This document shows, one piece after another, positions 41,829 through 52,584 of a DNA stretch of 64,000 nucleotides; position 1 is the stretch's first letter; each line of letters opens with the position of its first letter. The notes under the pieces were generated by a model. That model was not told where the DNA came from. It ran no database searches and saw nothing but the letters and a program-made list of their open reading frames with translations. The DNA lies in NCBI GenBank assembly GCA_050485685.1, contig JBJHBW010000017.1, forward strand, positions 1-64,000, written 5' to 3'. The position numbers were made by a program, and so were the translations under genes. This stretch comes from JBJHBP01 sp050485685 (GTDB lineage Bacteria > Pseudomonadota > Gammaproteobacteria > Steroidobacterales > Rariloculaceae).

Positions 41829-42554
41829 ATGGCGATCAGCATTGACAGGAAAATCGTGAAATACAGCGTCTCCCGTCCGGAGGACGATGCTGCGAACAGC
41901 ATGTCCGGCGGAGACTCGGCAGCGACGAAGAAGGATGCCGAAAAGCGCGAAAAGGCACAGGTCATCCAGATGCACGAGCAGCTGGAGCGGCCTGATGTGC
42001 TCATCGGCTCCACCTACAAGGTCAAGACGCCGGTGTCCGATCACGCGATGTACATCACGATCAACGACATCGTCCTGAATATGGGCACGCCGCACGAACA
42101 GCGCCGGCCTTTCGAGATCTTCATCAATTCGAAGAACCTCGATCACTACCAGTGGATCGTGGCGCTGACGCGCATCATGTCCGCCGTGTTCCGCAAGGGC
42201 GGTGACGTCACCTTCCTGGTTGAGGAGCTGAAAGCCGTATTCGATCCGCGCGGTGGCTACTGGCAGCCGGGCGGCAAGTTCATGCCGTCCATCATCGCCG
42301 AGCTCGGTTACATCGTCGAACGGCATCTGACGGAGATCGGTCTGCTTGAGAGCCAGGAGCTCACGCCCGAGCAGCGCCAGATGCTGGCGGACAAACGCGC
42401 CGAATTCGAGGCGCGTGGCGGTCAGCAGGATGCATTCGCCGAGGCGGCATTCCCGGAAGGTGCCCAGCTGTGCGGCAAGTGCAGTACGGCAGCTGCGGTC
42501 ATGCTGGACGGCTGCATGACCTGCCTGAACTGCGGCTATTCCAAGTGCGGCTGA
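41829..42554 (+). CDS. nrdJb: NrdJb, the C-terminal (TSCPD) subunit of class II ribonucleotide reductase
   Basis: A 241-residue protein that completes the split B12-dependent reductase. The ATG at 41829 begins MAISIDRKIVKYSV and has ACGGGG 8 bases upstream; the 15 codons before it are not conserved. The middle is a TSCPD-type domain (INDIVLNMGTPHEQRRPFEIFINSKN). The C-terminal tail has six cysteines (LCGKC, GCMTCLNC, SKCG), the pattern of the mobile redox tail that re-reduces the active site and may bind zinc. It follows nrdJa by 69 bases and shares its promoter. The pair seems complete. Confidence 0.92.
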   Translation: MAISIDRKIVKYSVSRPEDDAANSMSGGDSAATKKDAEKREKAQVIQMHEQLERPDVLIGSTYKVKTPVSDHAMYITINDIVLNMGTPHEQRRPFEIFINSKNLDHYQWIVALTRIMSAVFRKGGDVTFLVEELKAVFDPRGGYWQPGGKFMPSIIAELGYIVERHLTEIGLLESQELTPEQRQMLADKRAEFEARGGQQDAFAEAAFPEGAQLCGKCSTAAAVMLDGCMTCLNCGYSKCG

Positions 42555-42624
42555 CGAGGCAGAGCAAGATCTACCCGCCGATCGACGCAACCACCGTGGC
42601 AGCAGGGTTCGTCGGTCCATCACT

Positions 42625-42661
42625 GGCCCGCTTCGGGGTGACACCTGCGGCGGGCCTTTTT
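42625..42661 (+). terminator. Intrinsic terminator after nrdJb
   Basis: GGCCCGC (42625-42631) pairs with GCGGGCC (42650-42656), with a small inner stem, and is followed by TTTTT. It lies 70 bases after the nrdJb stop and should end the nrdJa-nrdJb transcript. Confidence 0.8.
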
Positions 42662-42686
42662 CATTTCTGCCGCGTTTGTTTTGGGC

Positions 42687-42881
42687 GCCCGGATCGTTCG
42701 TGAACGGTTTGGGGGGGTGGGGGGTGCGTACGCTGTCGCGAGCTGCTCCCTCGTCAGGGGGACGGCGAAAGTCGCGTCCTGCGGCCTCGGCCATCCATGG
42801 CCGCGGACGCCCCCTGACGAGGGGCAGCTCGCGACAGCGTACGCGGGAACCGCTTCGGGCCCGTTCACGAATGATCCGGGC
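42687..42881. repeat. Nested palindromic element (MITE- or REP-like) between nrdJb and hldE
   Basis: The 195-bp element is built as a set of nested inverted repeats. The outer arms (42687-42707 and 42861-42881, starting GCCCGGATC and ending GTGAACGG) match at 20 of 21. The inner arms (42726-42764 and 42808-42844) match over about 36 bp with one indel, and each holds its own small hairpin, CCCCT-GACG-AGGGG or a variant. A central 7-bp hairpin, CGGCCAT-CC-ATGGCCG (42788-42803), closes it. The left spacer is G7-T-G6. No target-site duplication, coding frame or transposase was seen. The -10-like TAGAAT (42882-42887) begins exactly where it ends. Confidence 0.75.
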
Positions 42882-42925
42882 TAGAATCGCACGCCAGTTG
42901 TGAACGTTAGATTCGGACGGTTGCG

Positions 42926-44347
42926 GTGACACTTTCGATACCTGATTTTTCCGGACTGCGGGTGCTCGTGGCTGGCGATGCGATGCTGGACGAGTACTGG
43001 TTCGGTGACACGGCGCGGATTTCTCCTGAAGCGCCGGTACCGGTGGTGCATACGCGCTCGGCCGAGCAGCGTCCGGGTGGGGCGGCGAACGTGGCCGTCA
43101 ACGTTGCGGCGCTGGGTGCTGAGGTCACGCTTGCTGCGATCGTGGGCAAGGATGCGCGCGCGGATGCCCTGCAGGTGTTGCTGGAATCCGGGCAGGTGCG
43201 TTGTGCGTTTCATCGCGTTGCGGACGTACCAACCGTGCACAAGCTGCGGGTGCTGGCGCGCAATCAGCAGATGCTCAGGGTCGATGCCGAACACGGCTTT
43301 GCCGGGTTTGCGACAGCGTTTGCCGGCGTCTTCGACAGCGAGCTGGCCGGCACCCATGCCGTCATTCTTTCCGATTACGGCAAGGGAACACTGGCTGCAG
43401 TCGAAGACCTGATACAGCGCTGTCACGCGGCCGGCGTGCCGGTGCTGATCGATCCCAAAGGCACGGAATTTTCACGCTACCGCGGCGCGACGGTGCTCAC
43501 GCCGAATCAGTCCGAATTTCAGGCCGTGGCGGGCGCGTGGAAGGATGAGGAAGGTTTTCTTCGCAAGGCGGAGGAACTGCGTGCCGCGCTCGATCTTCAG
43601 GCACTGCTCGTCACCCGTGGCGAGCGGGGGATGACGCTGGTGCCGCGCGGTGAGCCGCCGCTGACGCTGCCTGCGCATGCGCGCGAGGTCTTCGATGTCA
43701 CCGGCGCCGGGGACACCGTGGTGGCGGTGATGGCCGCCGCGCTGGGACTCGGTGTCGCGATCGAGGACGCCGCGGCTCTGGCCAACCTGGCGGCGGGGCT
43801 TGTAGTCGCAAAGATCGGTGCGGCGACTGTCACACCAGCGGAGCTGCGTCTGGCGCTGCACAGACGCGGTCGTGGCGGCCGCGGTCTCGTGGATGCCGAG
43901 GAACTGATCGCGCTGGTGCAGGGGGCGCAGGCGCGCGGCGAACGCGTTGTGATGACCAACGGGGTGTTCGATATCCTGCATGCCGGTCACGTCAGCTATC
44001 TTGAAGAGGCGAAGTCGCTGGGTGATCGGCTGGTGGTCGCAGTCAATGACGATGCGTCCACGACACGGCTGAAAGGGCCGAAACGTCCGATGAACGAACT
44101 GGCCGATCGTATGGCCGTGCTGGCAGGGCTTGCCGCAGTGGACTGGGTCGTGCCGTTCAGTGAGGACACGCCGGCTGAACTGATCGGCCGCGTGCTTCCG
44201 GATGTGCTGGTGAAAGGCGGCGACTATCGTGTCGATGAGATCGCCGGCGGAGAGGCCGTGATCCGCAATGGAGGCGAAGTCCGCGTGCTCGGATTCAAGC
44301 CGGGACGATCGACCACCGCGCTGATCGACTCCCTGCGCAAGCAATAG
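42926..44347 (+). CDS. hldE: Bifunctional heptose-7-phosphate kinase / heptose-1-phosphate adenylyltransferase HldE
   Basis: Makes the ADP-heptose precursor of the lipopolysaccharide inner core. The 473-residue protein starts at GTG. The N-terminal ribokinase-type domain (about 1-320) has RPGGAANVAVNVAALGA and the catalytic DVTGAGDTVVAV; the C-terminal adenylyltransferase (about 340-473) has MTNGVFDILHAGHVSYL with the HxGH nucleotide motif near 353 and GPKRPMNE, VLVKGGDY further on. Both halves look intact. A GTG start and weak ribosome site suggest low expression. A -10-like TAGAAT lies 38 bases upstream at the edge of the palindromic element, so the element may affect its promoter. Confidence 0.96.
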   Translation: MTLSIPDFSGLRVLVAGDAMLDEYWFGDTARISPEAPVPVVHTRSAEQRPGGAANVAVNVAALGAEVTLAAIVGKDARADALQVLLESGQVRCAFHRVADVPTVHKLRVLARNQQMLRVDAEHGFAGFATAFAGVFDSELAGTHAVILSDYGKGTLAAVEDLIQRCHAAGVPVLIDPKGTEFSRYRGATVLTPNQSEFQAVAGAWKDEEGFLRKAEELRAALDLQALLVTRGERGMTLVPRGEPPLTLPAHAREVFDVTGAGDTVVAVMAAALGLGVAIEDAAALANLAAGLVVAKIGAATVTPAELRLALHRRGRGGRGLVDAEELIALVQGAQARGERVVMTNGVFDILHAGHVSYLEEAKSLGDRLVVAVNDDASTTRLKGPKRPMNELADRMAVLAGLAAVDWVVPFSEDTPAELIGRVLPDVLVKGGDYRVDEIAGGEAVIRNGGEVRVLGFKPGRSTTALIDSLRKQ

Positions 44348-44381
44348 AAGCTCTGCGGACGGGGAGAGAAGCAGCCGGCTG

Positions 44382-45803
44382 CTATTGCAGCCAGCTGTCG
44401 ATGTCTTCTATGTCTTCCAGACTCAGTGTGCCGGCGGCCTGTTTCAGGCGCAGCACGTTCAGAATGTAGTCATAGCGGCTGCGCGCATAGTTGGTTTCGG
44501 CCTGCCGCAGGTTGTTCTGCGACACGAGCAGATCCACTGATGTTCGCGTCCCCACCTCGAAACCGGCTTCCGTGGCCTGCAGCGCGGTACGGCTGGATTG
44601 CAGCGCCTGACGCAGCGCGCTGACACGAGAGATATCCGACATCACGCTGAGATAGGCATCCCTGGTCTGTCGTTCGGTCTGGCGGGCGACGCTCTCAAGC
44701 GCCTCGCTGGCGGCGCGGTGCTGATAGACCGAGCGCTGGATGTTTGCGCGGTTCGTGCCGCCGGTGTACAGCGGTACGTTCAGATTGATGGACCAGTTGT
44801 AACCGCGGCTTTCCGACGTCGTGCGCGGTGGCTGCACGATGGGCGGATCGGGCGGGAAAGGCGGATTCGGATCCAGCACCAGTGAGCGGCGCGACCAGCC
44901 ACTGGAGTCGCTCCAGCCGGTGCTGACACTGAGCGTGGGCAGGCGCGAGGAACGGGCAATCGCAATGCTGTCTTCGGCGATTTCCGTCTGGATGCGACTG
45001 GCGACAAGGGTCAGGTTCTGGCCCAGCGCGGTGGATACCCACTGTTCCGGGTCCTGCGGTTGCGGCGGGTCCAGCGGCAGGTCGTCCACCGGGCCGGCGA
45101 GGTCGGCCACATAGGCGCCGATGATTTCACGCAGCCCTTCCTGAGCGGAGGCCACGTTGCGCTGGCCGAGAATCTCGTCAGCGACCGAGCTGTCGTAAGC
45201 GGCCTGGGCTTCCTGAACGTCGGTGATCGCGATCAGGCCGACTTCGAATCGACGTTGCGCCTGTTCCAGCTGGCGTGCAAAGGCCTGACGGGCGGCCGTC
45301 TGGGCAGCCAGCGTGTCTTCGGCTGTCAGCACCGCGAAATACGCCTGTGCCACCCGCACCAGCAGCTCCTGACGTGCCCGCTCGAATTCGATTTCCGCCT
45401 GCGCGACGCGCTTGTCCGCCTGGCGAAGGTTCAGGATGTTGCCCCAGTTGAAAACTGTCTGGTTCAGCGACACGTTCCACGACGAGCGGCCGCTGCGATT
45501 CTCGGAGCCGGTGATGAACGGATTGGGTACGCCGGTCACAAAGTCCGTAGGACGGTTCGGATCCTCGGACCATGAACCTGTGCGGCTCGCGCTGACTCCC
45601 ATCTGCGGCATCAGACTGCCGCGCGCCAGCGGGCGGTCCTGCGACTGTGCCTGCAGGGTGGCTTCGGCCTGGCGAATCTGCGGGTCGTTCTGCAATGCGC
45701 GCTGATAGATATCCATCAGCCGCTCCTGAGCGATGACGTTACCTGCACTCAGTCCTAGCGTGGCGATACCCAGGATTGCCGTGCTTATCCGCGCTGTCTT
45801 CAT
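44382..45803 (-). CDS. tolC: TolC-family outer-membrane efflux/secretion channel
   Basis: A 473-residue outer-membrane protein that works with inner-membrane pumps and type I secretion systems. The start is the ATG at 45803 (MKTARISTAILGIATLGLSAG), with GGGA 6 bases upstream and a signal peptide ending VIAQ; the frame reads 23 codons further but that is leader. Two OEP repeats of long helices and barrel strands can be followed, with ALQNDPQIRQAEATL in the first, YNWSINLNVPLYTGGTNRANI in the second, and SQNNLRQAETNYARSRYDYI near the end. It follows pcm on the same strand, a conserved pair. A 14-bp palindrome (AGCAGCCGGCTGCT, 44370-44383) sits at its stop codon facing hldE. Confidence 0.93.
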   Translation of the reverse strand: MKTARISTAILGIATLGLSAGNVIAQERLMDIYQRALQNDPQIRQAEATLQAQSQDRPLARGSLMPQMGVSASRTGSWSEDPNRPTDFVTGVPNPFITGSENRSGRSSWNVSLNQTVFNWGNILNLRQADKRVAQAEIEFERARQELLVRVAQAYFAVLTAEDTLAAQTAARQAFARQLEQAQRRFEVGLIAITDVQEAQAAYDSSVADEILGQRNVASAQEGLREIIGAYVADLAGPVDDLPLDPPQPQDPEQWVSTALGQNLTLVASRIQTEIAEDSIAIARSSRLPTLSVSTGWSDSSGWSRRSLVLDPNPPFPPDPPIVQPPRTTSESRGYNWSINLNVPLYTGGTNRANIQRSVYQHRAASEALESVARQTERQTRDAYLSVMSDISRVSALRQALQSSRTALQATEAGFEVGTRTSVDLLVSQNNLRQAETNYARSRYDYILNVLRLKQAAGTLSLEDIEDIDSWLQ

Positions 45804-45873
45804 GCTGTGTCCCGCTTTAGTTAAATTCTGTTGGCCGTTCTTCGCGCTGGTAACACGAAGCCGTTTACGCATT

Positions 45874-46524
45874 CTAAAGGCTGAACGGCGGGGGTGTTTC
45901 GCTGCCGATCAGCGGAGTGATGACTGTCTCGAAGAGACTTTCCCGCACCGGATCGCCGGTGGCGGTCAGGCGGATCAACTGCGCCTCCATGGCCGGTTCC
46001 CGACCGACTGTCACGAACAGGCGCCCGCCGGGCTTGAGCAGACGGACAAACCGGTCCTGGAACTCCGGCATTGACCCCGTGACGGCGATGGCATCGTAGC
46101 GCGTGACGGGATCCAGTTCGAACGCGTTGGCAGTGCGCAGATTGACGTTGCGTATGCCGTGGTTTTCCAGCAGTCTGCCTGCGCTGCTGACGAAATCGTC
46201 GAAAATGTCCACCGATGTGACCGATCGCGCCAGCCTTGACAGACATGCCGTCAGGAAGCCGGTGCCGGTGCCGATTTCCAGCACGTCGTCTATCGCTTCC
46301 AGCTGCAGGGCCTGCAGCAGCCTGCCTTCGACCTTGGGCGCCATCATGCACTGCCCGTGCTGCAGCGGAATCTCGATATCCGCGAACGCCAGCTCGCGGT
46401 AATCCGCCGGGACGAAGCTTTCGCGCGGCACTTCACCGAGCACCGCCAGGACCCGGTTATCCAGGACGTCCCACGCCCGGATCTGCTGGCCCAGCATCTG
46501 GGTTCTGGCAGTTTCGACATTCAT
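45874..46524 (-). CDS. pcm: Protein-L-isoaspartate O-methyltransferase family protein
   Basis: A 216-residue SAM-dependent methyltransferase of the type that repairs isoaspartate residues in aged proteins. It has RESFVPADYRELAFADIEIPL, QCMMAPKVEGRLLQAL (a variant of the usual substrate loop), and the SAM motif VLEIGTGTGFLTACLSRLA. In true PCMT the loop reads QTISQPYIVA; here it is QCMMAPKVEG, a form typical of the subgroup encoded next to tolC in Proteobacteria, so repair activity is uncertain. It starts the pcm-tolC unit, with 70 bases between the genes. Confidence 0.88.
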   Translation of the reverse strand: MNVETARTQMLGQQIRAWDVLDNRVLAVLGEVPRESFVPADYRELAFADIEIPLQHGQCMMAPKVEGRLLQALQLEAIDDVLEIGTGTGFLTACLSRLARSVTSVDIFDDFVSSAGRLLENHGIRNVNLRTANAFELDPVTRYDAIAVTGSMPEFQDRFVRLLKPGGRLFVTVGREPAMEAQLIRLTATGDPVRESLFETVITPLIGSETPPPFSL

Positions 46525-47015
46525 CCTGAGTTCGGCCTATCCCTGTTCAGCTCATCCCCGTTCAGGCAGCGGTTGCTGGAGACAAGGCGAACACGCCCGT
46601 CGTGGGGGGAAGCGGGCAAGGGTAAGGAGTTTAGCGAAGCCAGACAAGGCGCCATGTTAAGAATTATGGTGAAAACCGGCATTGTGCAGTTCGCCATGGG
46701 TTATCTTAATTTTCAGCCCCCGACGGGACTTAGCCTCGCCGAGACTGCGGTGTTGCAAGCCGACCGTGACGCCGCGCTCCTCCGGGTGTAATAACAATAT
46801 GCCGCGGGCAGTTTTTGTTCGCGACGACAACGGGCGTATCTCACAGTGATCACAGGGACGAAGCTCACGCAAGTGGCCAGGCATACGCAGGTGGCCAGGC
46901 CCCGGCAGCCGGGCATCACCGCATGGCAGGTGGCGTCACATGATGCCGTTGTTGCGGAGCAGGCTTCGACGCGGGGGGACGGTTTGAGGCGGGGGCGCAG
47001 GGCCGGGCCCGCATT
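46525..47015. other. Intergenic region between pcm and the GGDEF/EAL gene, no gene seen
   Basis: This 491-base stretch contains no frame that looks like a gene. Features seen are a long-range inverted repeat TTAAGA...TCTTAA (46657-46662, 46704-46709) with ATGG...CCAT inside it, a short AT-rich patch with TAATAACAATAT (about 46789), a GTGATCAC palindrome, and an 18-bp tandem repeat at 46867-46902. It did not match a TPP or c-di-GMP riboswitch that I could recognise. It must hold the promoters of the two divergent genes, which I cannot place. Confidence 0.5.
46867..46902. repeat. Two-copy 18-bp tandem repeat
   Basis: ACGCAAGTGGCCAGGCAT (46867-46884) is followed directly by ACGCAGGTGGCCAGGCCC (46885-46902), 15 of 18 identical. 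It lies 114 bases before the start of the GGDEF/EAL gene. Confidence 0.7.
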
Positions 47016-49328
47016 GTGAACGCCGTGTCCGGGACTGCCGACATCGTTCTGATCGTACTGGGGCTGCTGACAGCGCTTCTGATCGCATTCAGCGTGTTCG
47101 TCTGGCTGCGCCGGATGCGCGAGTCGCGTGAGGTGGATCGCCTGCGCCGTGACGTTCACCGGCTGCTGGCGGCGGACAACCGTGAGCTGCGATTGACGGT
47201 CAGCGGAAGGGCCGGTGCGTTTGTCGATGTGGCCGCTACCATCAATCGCCTTGTGGAACGTGCGGAAGAGGCCAGCCGGGCCGGGGTGAATGGCGATGCC
47301 CTGTTCGATGCGCTGGCCGATACCCTGCCTGACATCGCATTGATCCACACCCAGACCATACAGTTTGCCAATCGCGCGGCAGGGCGCCTGTTTGGCGTGA
47401 GTGCCGAAACGCTGGTCGGGAAGGCGACGACGGATCTGCTGCGTCCGGCGTACCGCACGCTGCTGCGCGATTTCGTTGAGCGTGCGTTAGGCTCGGCTAC
47501 GGCTGTTGCGCCGGTGGAAGTGCAGTTGATCAACGCCGATGACGGCAGTCTCTGGGTGGAGATGCACAGCCGCAGGATCACATTCCGCGGCGAGCCGGCG
47601 CTGATCTCCGTTGCGCGCGACATCACGCATCGCAAGAGCATGGAAGCGACGCTGGGACGCAGCAAGCTTCAGGCCCGTGTGACACTGGAGTCGATAGGTG
47701 AGGGCGTGATCACCACGGACACGGCTGGCGTCATCGACTACATGAATGAAGCGGCTGAACAGCTCACTGGCACTTCGCGCAGTTTCGGTCTGGGCAAGCG
47801 CCTCACCGATGTGATTTCCCTGGTGGACGAAGTCGATCGCGAGTCGCTCGGCGACCCGGTTCGCAAGTGCCTGAACGAGCGACGTCGTGTGAATCTCGGC
47901 AAGCGTGCGCTGCTGATGAGTCGTCAATCGGACAAGGAGTTCTCCACCGAACTGACCGCGTCGCCGATACGCGGGCCTGAGGGCGAAGTGGCCGGCTGTG
48001 TGGTGATCATTCACGATGTGACGGAGCTGCGCGGCCTGACAAGGGAGATGTCCTATCAGGCCAGCCACGATGCGCTGACCGGCCTCGTGAACCGTGCAGA
48101 GTTCGAACGACGCCTGGAGTCGGCGCTTGCCAGCGCACGTGGCGAAGGCGTGCATCACGTCGTTGCCTACCTCGATCTGGATCGCTTCAAGATCGTCAAC
48201 GATACGTCCGGCCACATTGCCGGAGACAATCTCCTGCGCGAACTCGCGGTACTGCTGCGCGAACGGGTCAGGGACTCGGACACCGTGGCGCGGGTCGGAG
48301 GCGATGAGTTCGCGATGCTGCTGGCCGGCTGCCCGCTGGACAAGGCGCGGCAGATCGCCGAGGACGTCTGTCAGGCCGTCGCCGACTATCGCTTCACCTG
48401 GCGTGACCGAGTCTTTGACATAGGGCTCAGTGTGGGTCTGGTGCAGGTGGGACAGGACAGCGGCACCGCGGAAACGGTACTCAGCGCCGCGGATTCGGCC
48501 TGCTATGTCGCAAAGACCCAGGGTCGCGGCCGCGTGCACGTCTACTCGGCGCGGGATGAAATCGCCGCGCGTCAGCGTGGCGAGATTCACTGGCTGCAGC
48601 GATTGCAGCAGGCGCTTAAAGAGAATCTGTTCGAGCTTTATGTGCAACCCATCATCGCACTGGATGGCGAGCGGCAGGATGGGCCGGCTGCCGAGGTGTT
48701 GCTGAGAATGCGCGACGAAAGCGGCCGCAGTATCGCGCCGGCGCAGTTTCTGGCAGCCGCCGAACGCTACAGACTGATGTCACACATCGATCGCTGGGTG
48801 GTGCAGACAACCCTGACGGCGCTTGCCAGCGGTGCGCTTCACCTGCCCGAGAATCGCAGTGTCAGCGTCAATCTGTCGGGCCAGACACTGGGCGACGAGG
48901 ACTTCCTGGAGTTTGTCGTCGACATGCTCGATCACACCGGTGTGCATCCCGGCATGCTGTGCTTTGAGGTGTCCGAGACAGCGGTGGTCATGCACATGGA
49001 TCATGCGCAGCGGTTCATCAATGTGCTGCACGGCATGGGTTGCCGGTTCACTCTGGATAATTTCGGCGGCGGCGTAGGCTCGTTCGCAAATCTGAAACAT
49101 CTTGCGCTGGACTACCTGAAGATCGACGGCATGTATCTGCGTGACCTGGACAGCGACAAGGTGAACAGGGAGATGGTGTCGGCGATGGTGAAACTGGCCA
49201 GGACGCTGGACTTTCGGGTCGTTGCGGGTCAGGTCGAGGACCAGGCGGCGTTCGACGCCGTGCGTCAGCTGGGCGTGGATTTCGTTCAGGGTTTCATCAT
49301 AGAGCGGCCTCGTCCGCTGGCGGCCTGA
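47016..49328 (+). CDS. Membrane-anchored PAS-GGDEF-EAL protein (c-di-GMP signalling), EAL domain probably degenerate
   Basis: A 770-residue signalling protein starting at GTG. A single membrane helix (about 8-30) is followed by a coiled linker, two PAS domains (about 90-210 and 220-340), a GGDEF domain with intact GGDEF at 428-432, and an EAL domain from about 540. The GGDEF site should make c-di-GMP. In the EAL domain, EVLLR (Glu560), NLSG, FEVSETA, YLKIDG and VQGF are kept, but DDFG reads DNFG (Asn682), and the AEGVE segment that supplies the catalytic glutamate reads AGQVE (Gly738, Gln739). Phosphodiesterase activity is therefore doubtful. It converges with the DMT gene, 6 bases apart. Signal unknown. 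Confidence 0.9.
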   Translation: MNAVSGTADIVLIVLGLLTALLIAFSVFVWLRRMRESREVDRLRRDVHRLLAADNRELRLTVSGRAGAFVDVAATINRLVERAEEASRAGVNGDALFDALADTLPDIALIHTQTIQFANRAAGRLFGVSAETLVGKATTDLLRPAYRTLLRDFVERALGSATAVAPVEVQLINADDGSLWVEMHSRRITFRGEPALISVARDITHRKSMEATLGRSKLQARVTLESIGEGVITTDTAGVIDYMNEAAEQLTGTSRSFGLGKRLTDVISLVDEVDRESLGDPVRKCLNERRRVNLGKRALLMSRQSDKEFSTELTASPIRGPEGEVAGCVVIIHDVTELRGLTREMSYQASHDALTGLVNRAEFERRLESALASARGEGVHHVVAYLDLDRFKIVNDTSGHIAGDNLLRELAVLLRERVRDSDTVARVGGDEFAMLLAGCPLDKARQIAEDVCQAVADYRFTWRDRVFDIGLSVGLVQVGQDSGTAETVLSAADSACYVAKTQGRGRVHVYSARDEIAARQRGEIHWLQRLQQALKENLFELYVQPIIALDGERQDGPAAEVLLRMRDESGRSIAPAQFLAAAERYRLMSHIDRWVVQTTLTALASGALHLPENRSVSVNLSGQTLGDEDFLEFVVDMLDHTGVHPGMLCFEVSETAVVMHMDHAQRFINVLHGMGCRFTLDNFGGGVGSFANLKHLALDYLKIDGMYLRDLDSDKVNREMVSAMVKLARTLDFRVVAGQVEDQAAFDAVRQLGVDFVQGFIIERPRPLAA

Positions 49329-49334
49329 TCCCGT

Positions 49335-50282
49335 TCAGCCGTCGGCAACCGTTACCGTTGTCGGGCCGGGACGTGAGCGGCGGTACTCGCGCCAGAGAAT
49401 GATGAGCCCGGCCGCAATGACCAGCGGCGCCCCCAGCCAGACCGGCCAACCCGGTATCTCTCCGAAGAATACGTAGCCGTAGGTGACCGCGAGAAGAATG
49501 CTGGCGTAGTCCAGCGGGGCGATCGTCGAGGCCTCTGCATAACGGTATGAGTAGGTCATCAGCAACTGACCGCCCACTCCAAACAGCCCGATCAGTACGA
49601 TGAAAAGCCATTGTTCGGCGTCGGGCAGCAGCCAGCCCAGCGGCAGCGTGAACAGCGCGCAGACGGTGGATGTGAGCGTGAAATAAAAGGTGATGGTCAC
49701 CGCATGCTCGCGTCCGGCGCCGCTCATGCTGCGCAGGAACATCATCGCCAGCGCAGCGAGCACTGCCGCGGCGAGCGCGAACAGCACACCCGCGGTGCTT
49801 GACGCTTCACTCAGCGAAAAATACGGCGCAGTGACGATCAGCACGCCGGTCATGCCAATAGCCAGTGCCGTCCAGCGATACACGTGAATGCGCTCGCCGA
49901 GAAACACCATAGCCAGGACGGTCAGAAACATTGGCGCCGTGAAGCTGATGGCCGTGAATTCGGCCAGCGGAATCAGGGTCAGCGCATAGAACCAGCAGAA
50001 CATGCTGATCGTGCCCGACAACGAGCGCAGCGCGTGAGTGCGAGGGTTGCGTGTCGCGAGCAGGTGCAGGCCGGCGATCTGCCAGGCAATCAGCACCAGC
50101 AGCGGCAGTGAGATCAGTCCGCGCGCGAACATGATCTGGCCAACCGGCAGCGATTCGCCCAGGTATTTGACACAGGCCGCCATGCTGGCAAGCAGCATCA
50201 CGGAAAGCAGCTTCAGCGAGACGCCAAGTACCGGCCTTGGCTGGGGCGTGCTGCGGTCACTGGGGGCGGGTGGTTTGCGCAT
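49335..50282 (-). CDS. DMT-superfamily (EamA) transporter
   Basis: A 315-residue inner-membrane protein with ten hydrophobic helices arranged as two EamA halves; the first half has PVGQIMFARGLISLP and FTAPMFLTVLAMVFLGERI, the second TYSYRYAEASTIAPLDYASILLA (given here as separate segments TYSYRYAEAS and APLDYASILLA). The ending of each half (LGERI, FGEIPGW) is the usual EamA signature. Members export amino acids, purines, or other metabolites; this one cannot be assigned. It lies after hppA on the same strand, but a 13-bp hairpin stands between, so it probably has its own promoter. Confidence 0.88.
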   Translation of the reverse strand: MRKPPAPSDRSTPQPRPVLGVSLKLLSVMLLASMAACVKYLGESLPVGQIMFARGLISLPLLVLIAWQIAGLHLLATRNPRTHALRSLSGTISMFCWFYALTLIPLAEFTAISFTAPMFLTVLAMVFLGERIHVYRWTALAIGMTGVLIVTAPYFSLSEASSTAGVLFALAAAVLAALAMMFLRSMSGAGREHAVTITFYFTLTSTVCALFTLPLGWLLPDAEQWLFIVLIGLFGVGGQLLMTYSYRYAEASTIAPLDYASILLAVTYGYVFFGEIPGWPVWLGAPLVIAAGLIILWREYRRSRPGPTTVTVADG

Positions 50283-50352
50283 CCGGGTTGGATCGGGGTG
50301 TCAACCTGGTGCCGGTTGAGAGAGAACGGCCGTTGGCCAGTGACCGCAATGT

Positions 50353-50382
50353 CAGCGCGCCGGCAGGGTTGCCGGCGCGCTG
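50353..50382 (-). terminator. Strong hairpin after hppA
   Basis: A perfect 13-bp stem, CAGCGCGCCGGCA/TGCCGGCGCGCTG, with a GGGT loop lies 12 bases after the hppA stop. No T run follows on the - strand, but the stem is strong enough to act as a terminator or 3'-end stabiliser. Confidence 0.65.
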
Positions 50383-50394
50383 CAGCAGGCTCGA

Positions 50395-52407
<2,013 letters not shown>

Positions 52408-52584
52408 TCTTCTCCTCCCCTTGCCAGGCGCACGACGGGACTCGTGCCCTGCGGCCCGTTCAAAGACCTGGCTTAACCCGATTGAAAGCCGCGCCCCCGG
52501 CCCGGGACCGCGATTGGCTGCGGACGGGGCTGCAGGGACCTGTGTTGTCGCTTCCCCGTCGCGACAGATGACGAAAAAAGCACG

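Noticed and set aside
41772..42932. 386-codon - strand frame over nrdJb and the palindromic element
   Set aside because: Antisense to nrdJb and crosses its terminator and the palindrome; no family wording.
46845..46860. CRP site around TGATCA
   Set aside because: The half sites are not in the TGTGA-N6-TCACA arrangement.
46525..47015. TPP or c-di-GMP riboswitch between pcm and the GGDEF/EAL gene
   Set aside because: No conserved core of either class was recognisable.
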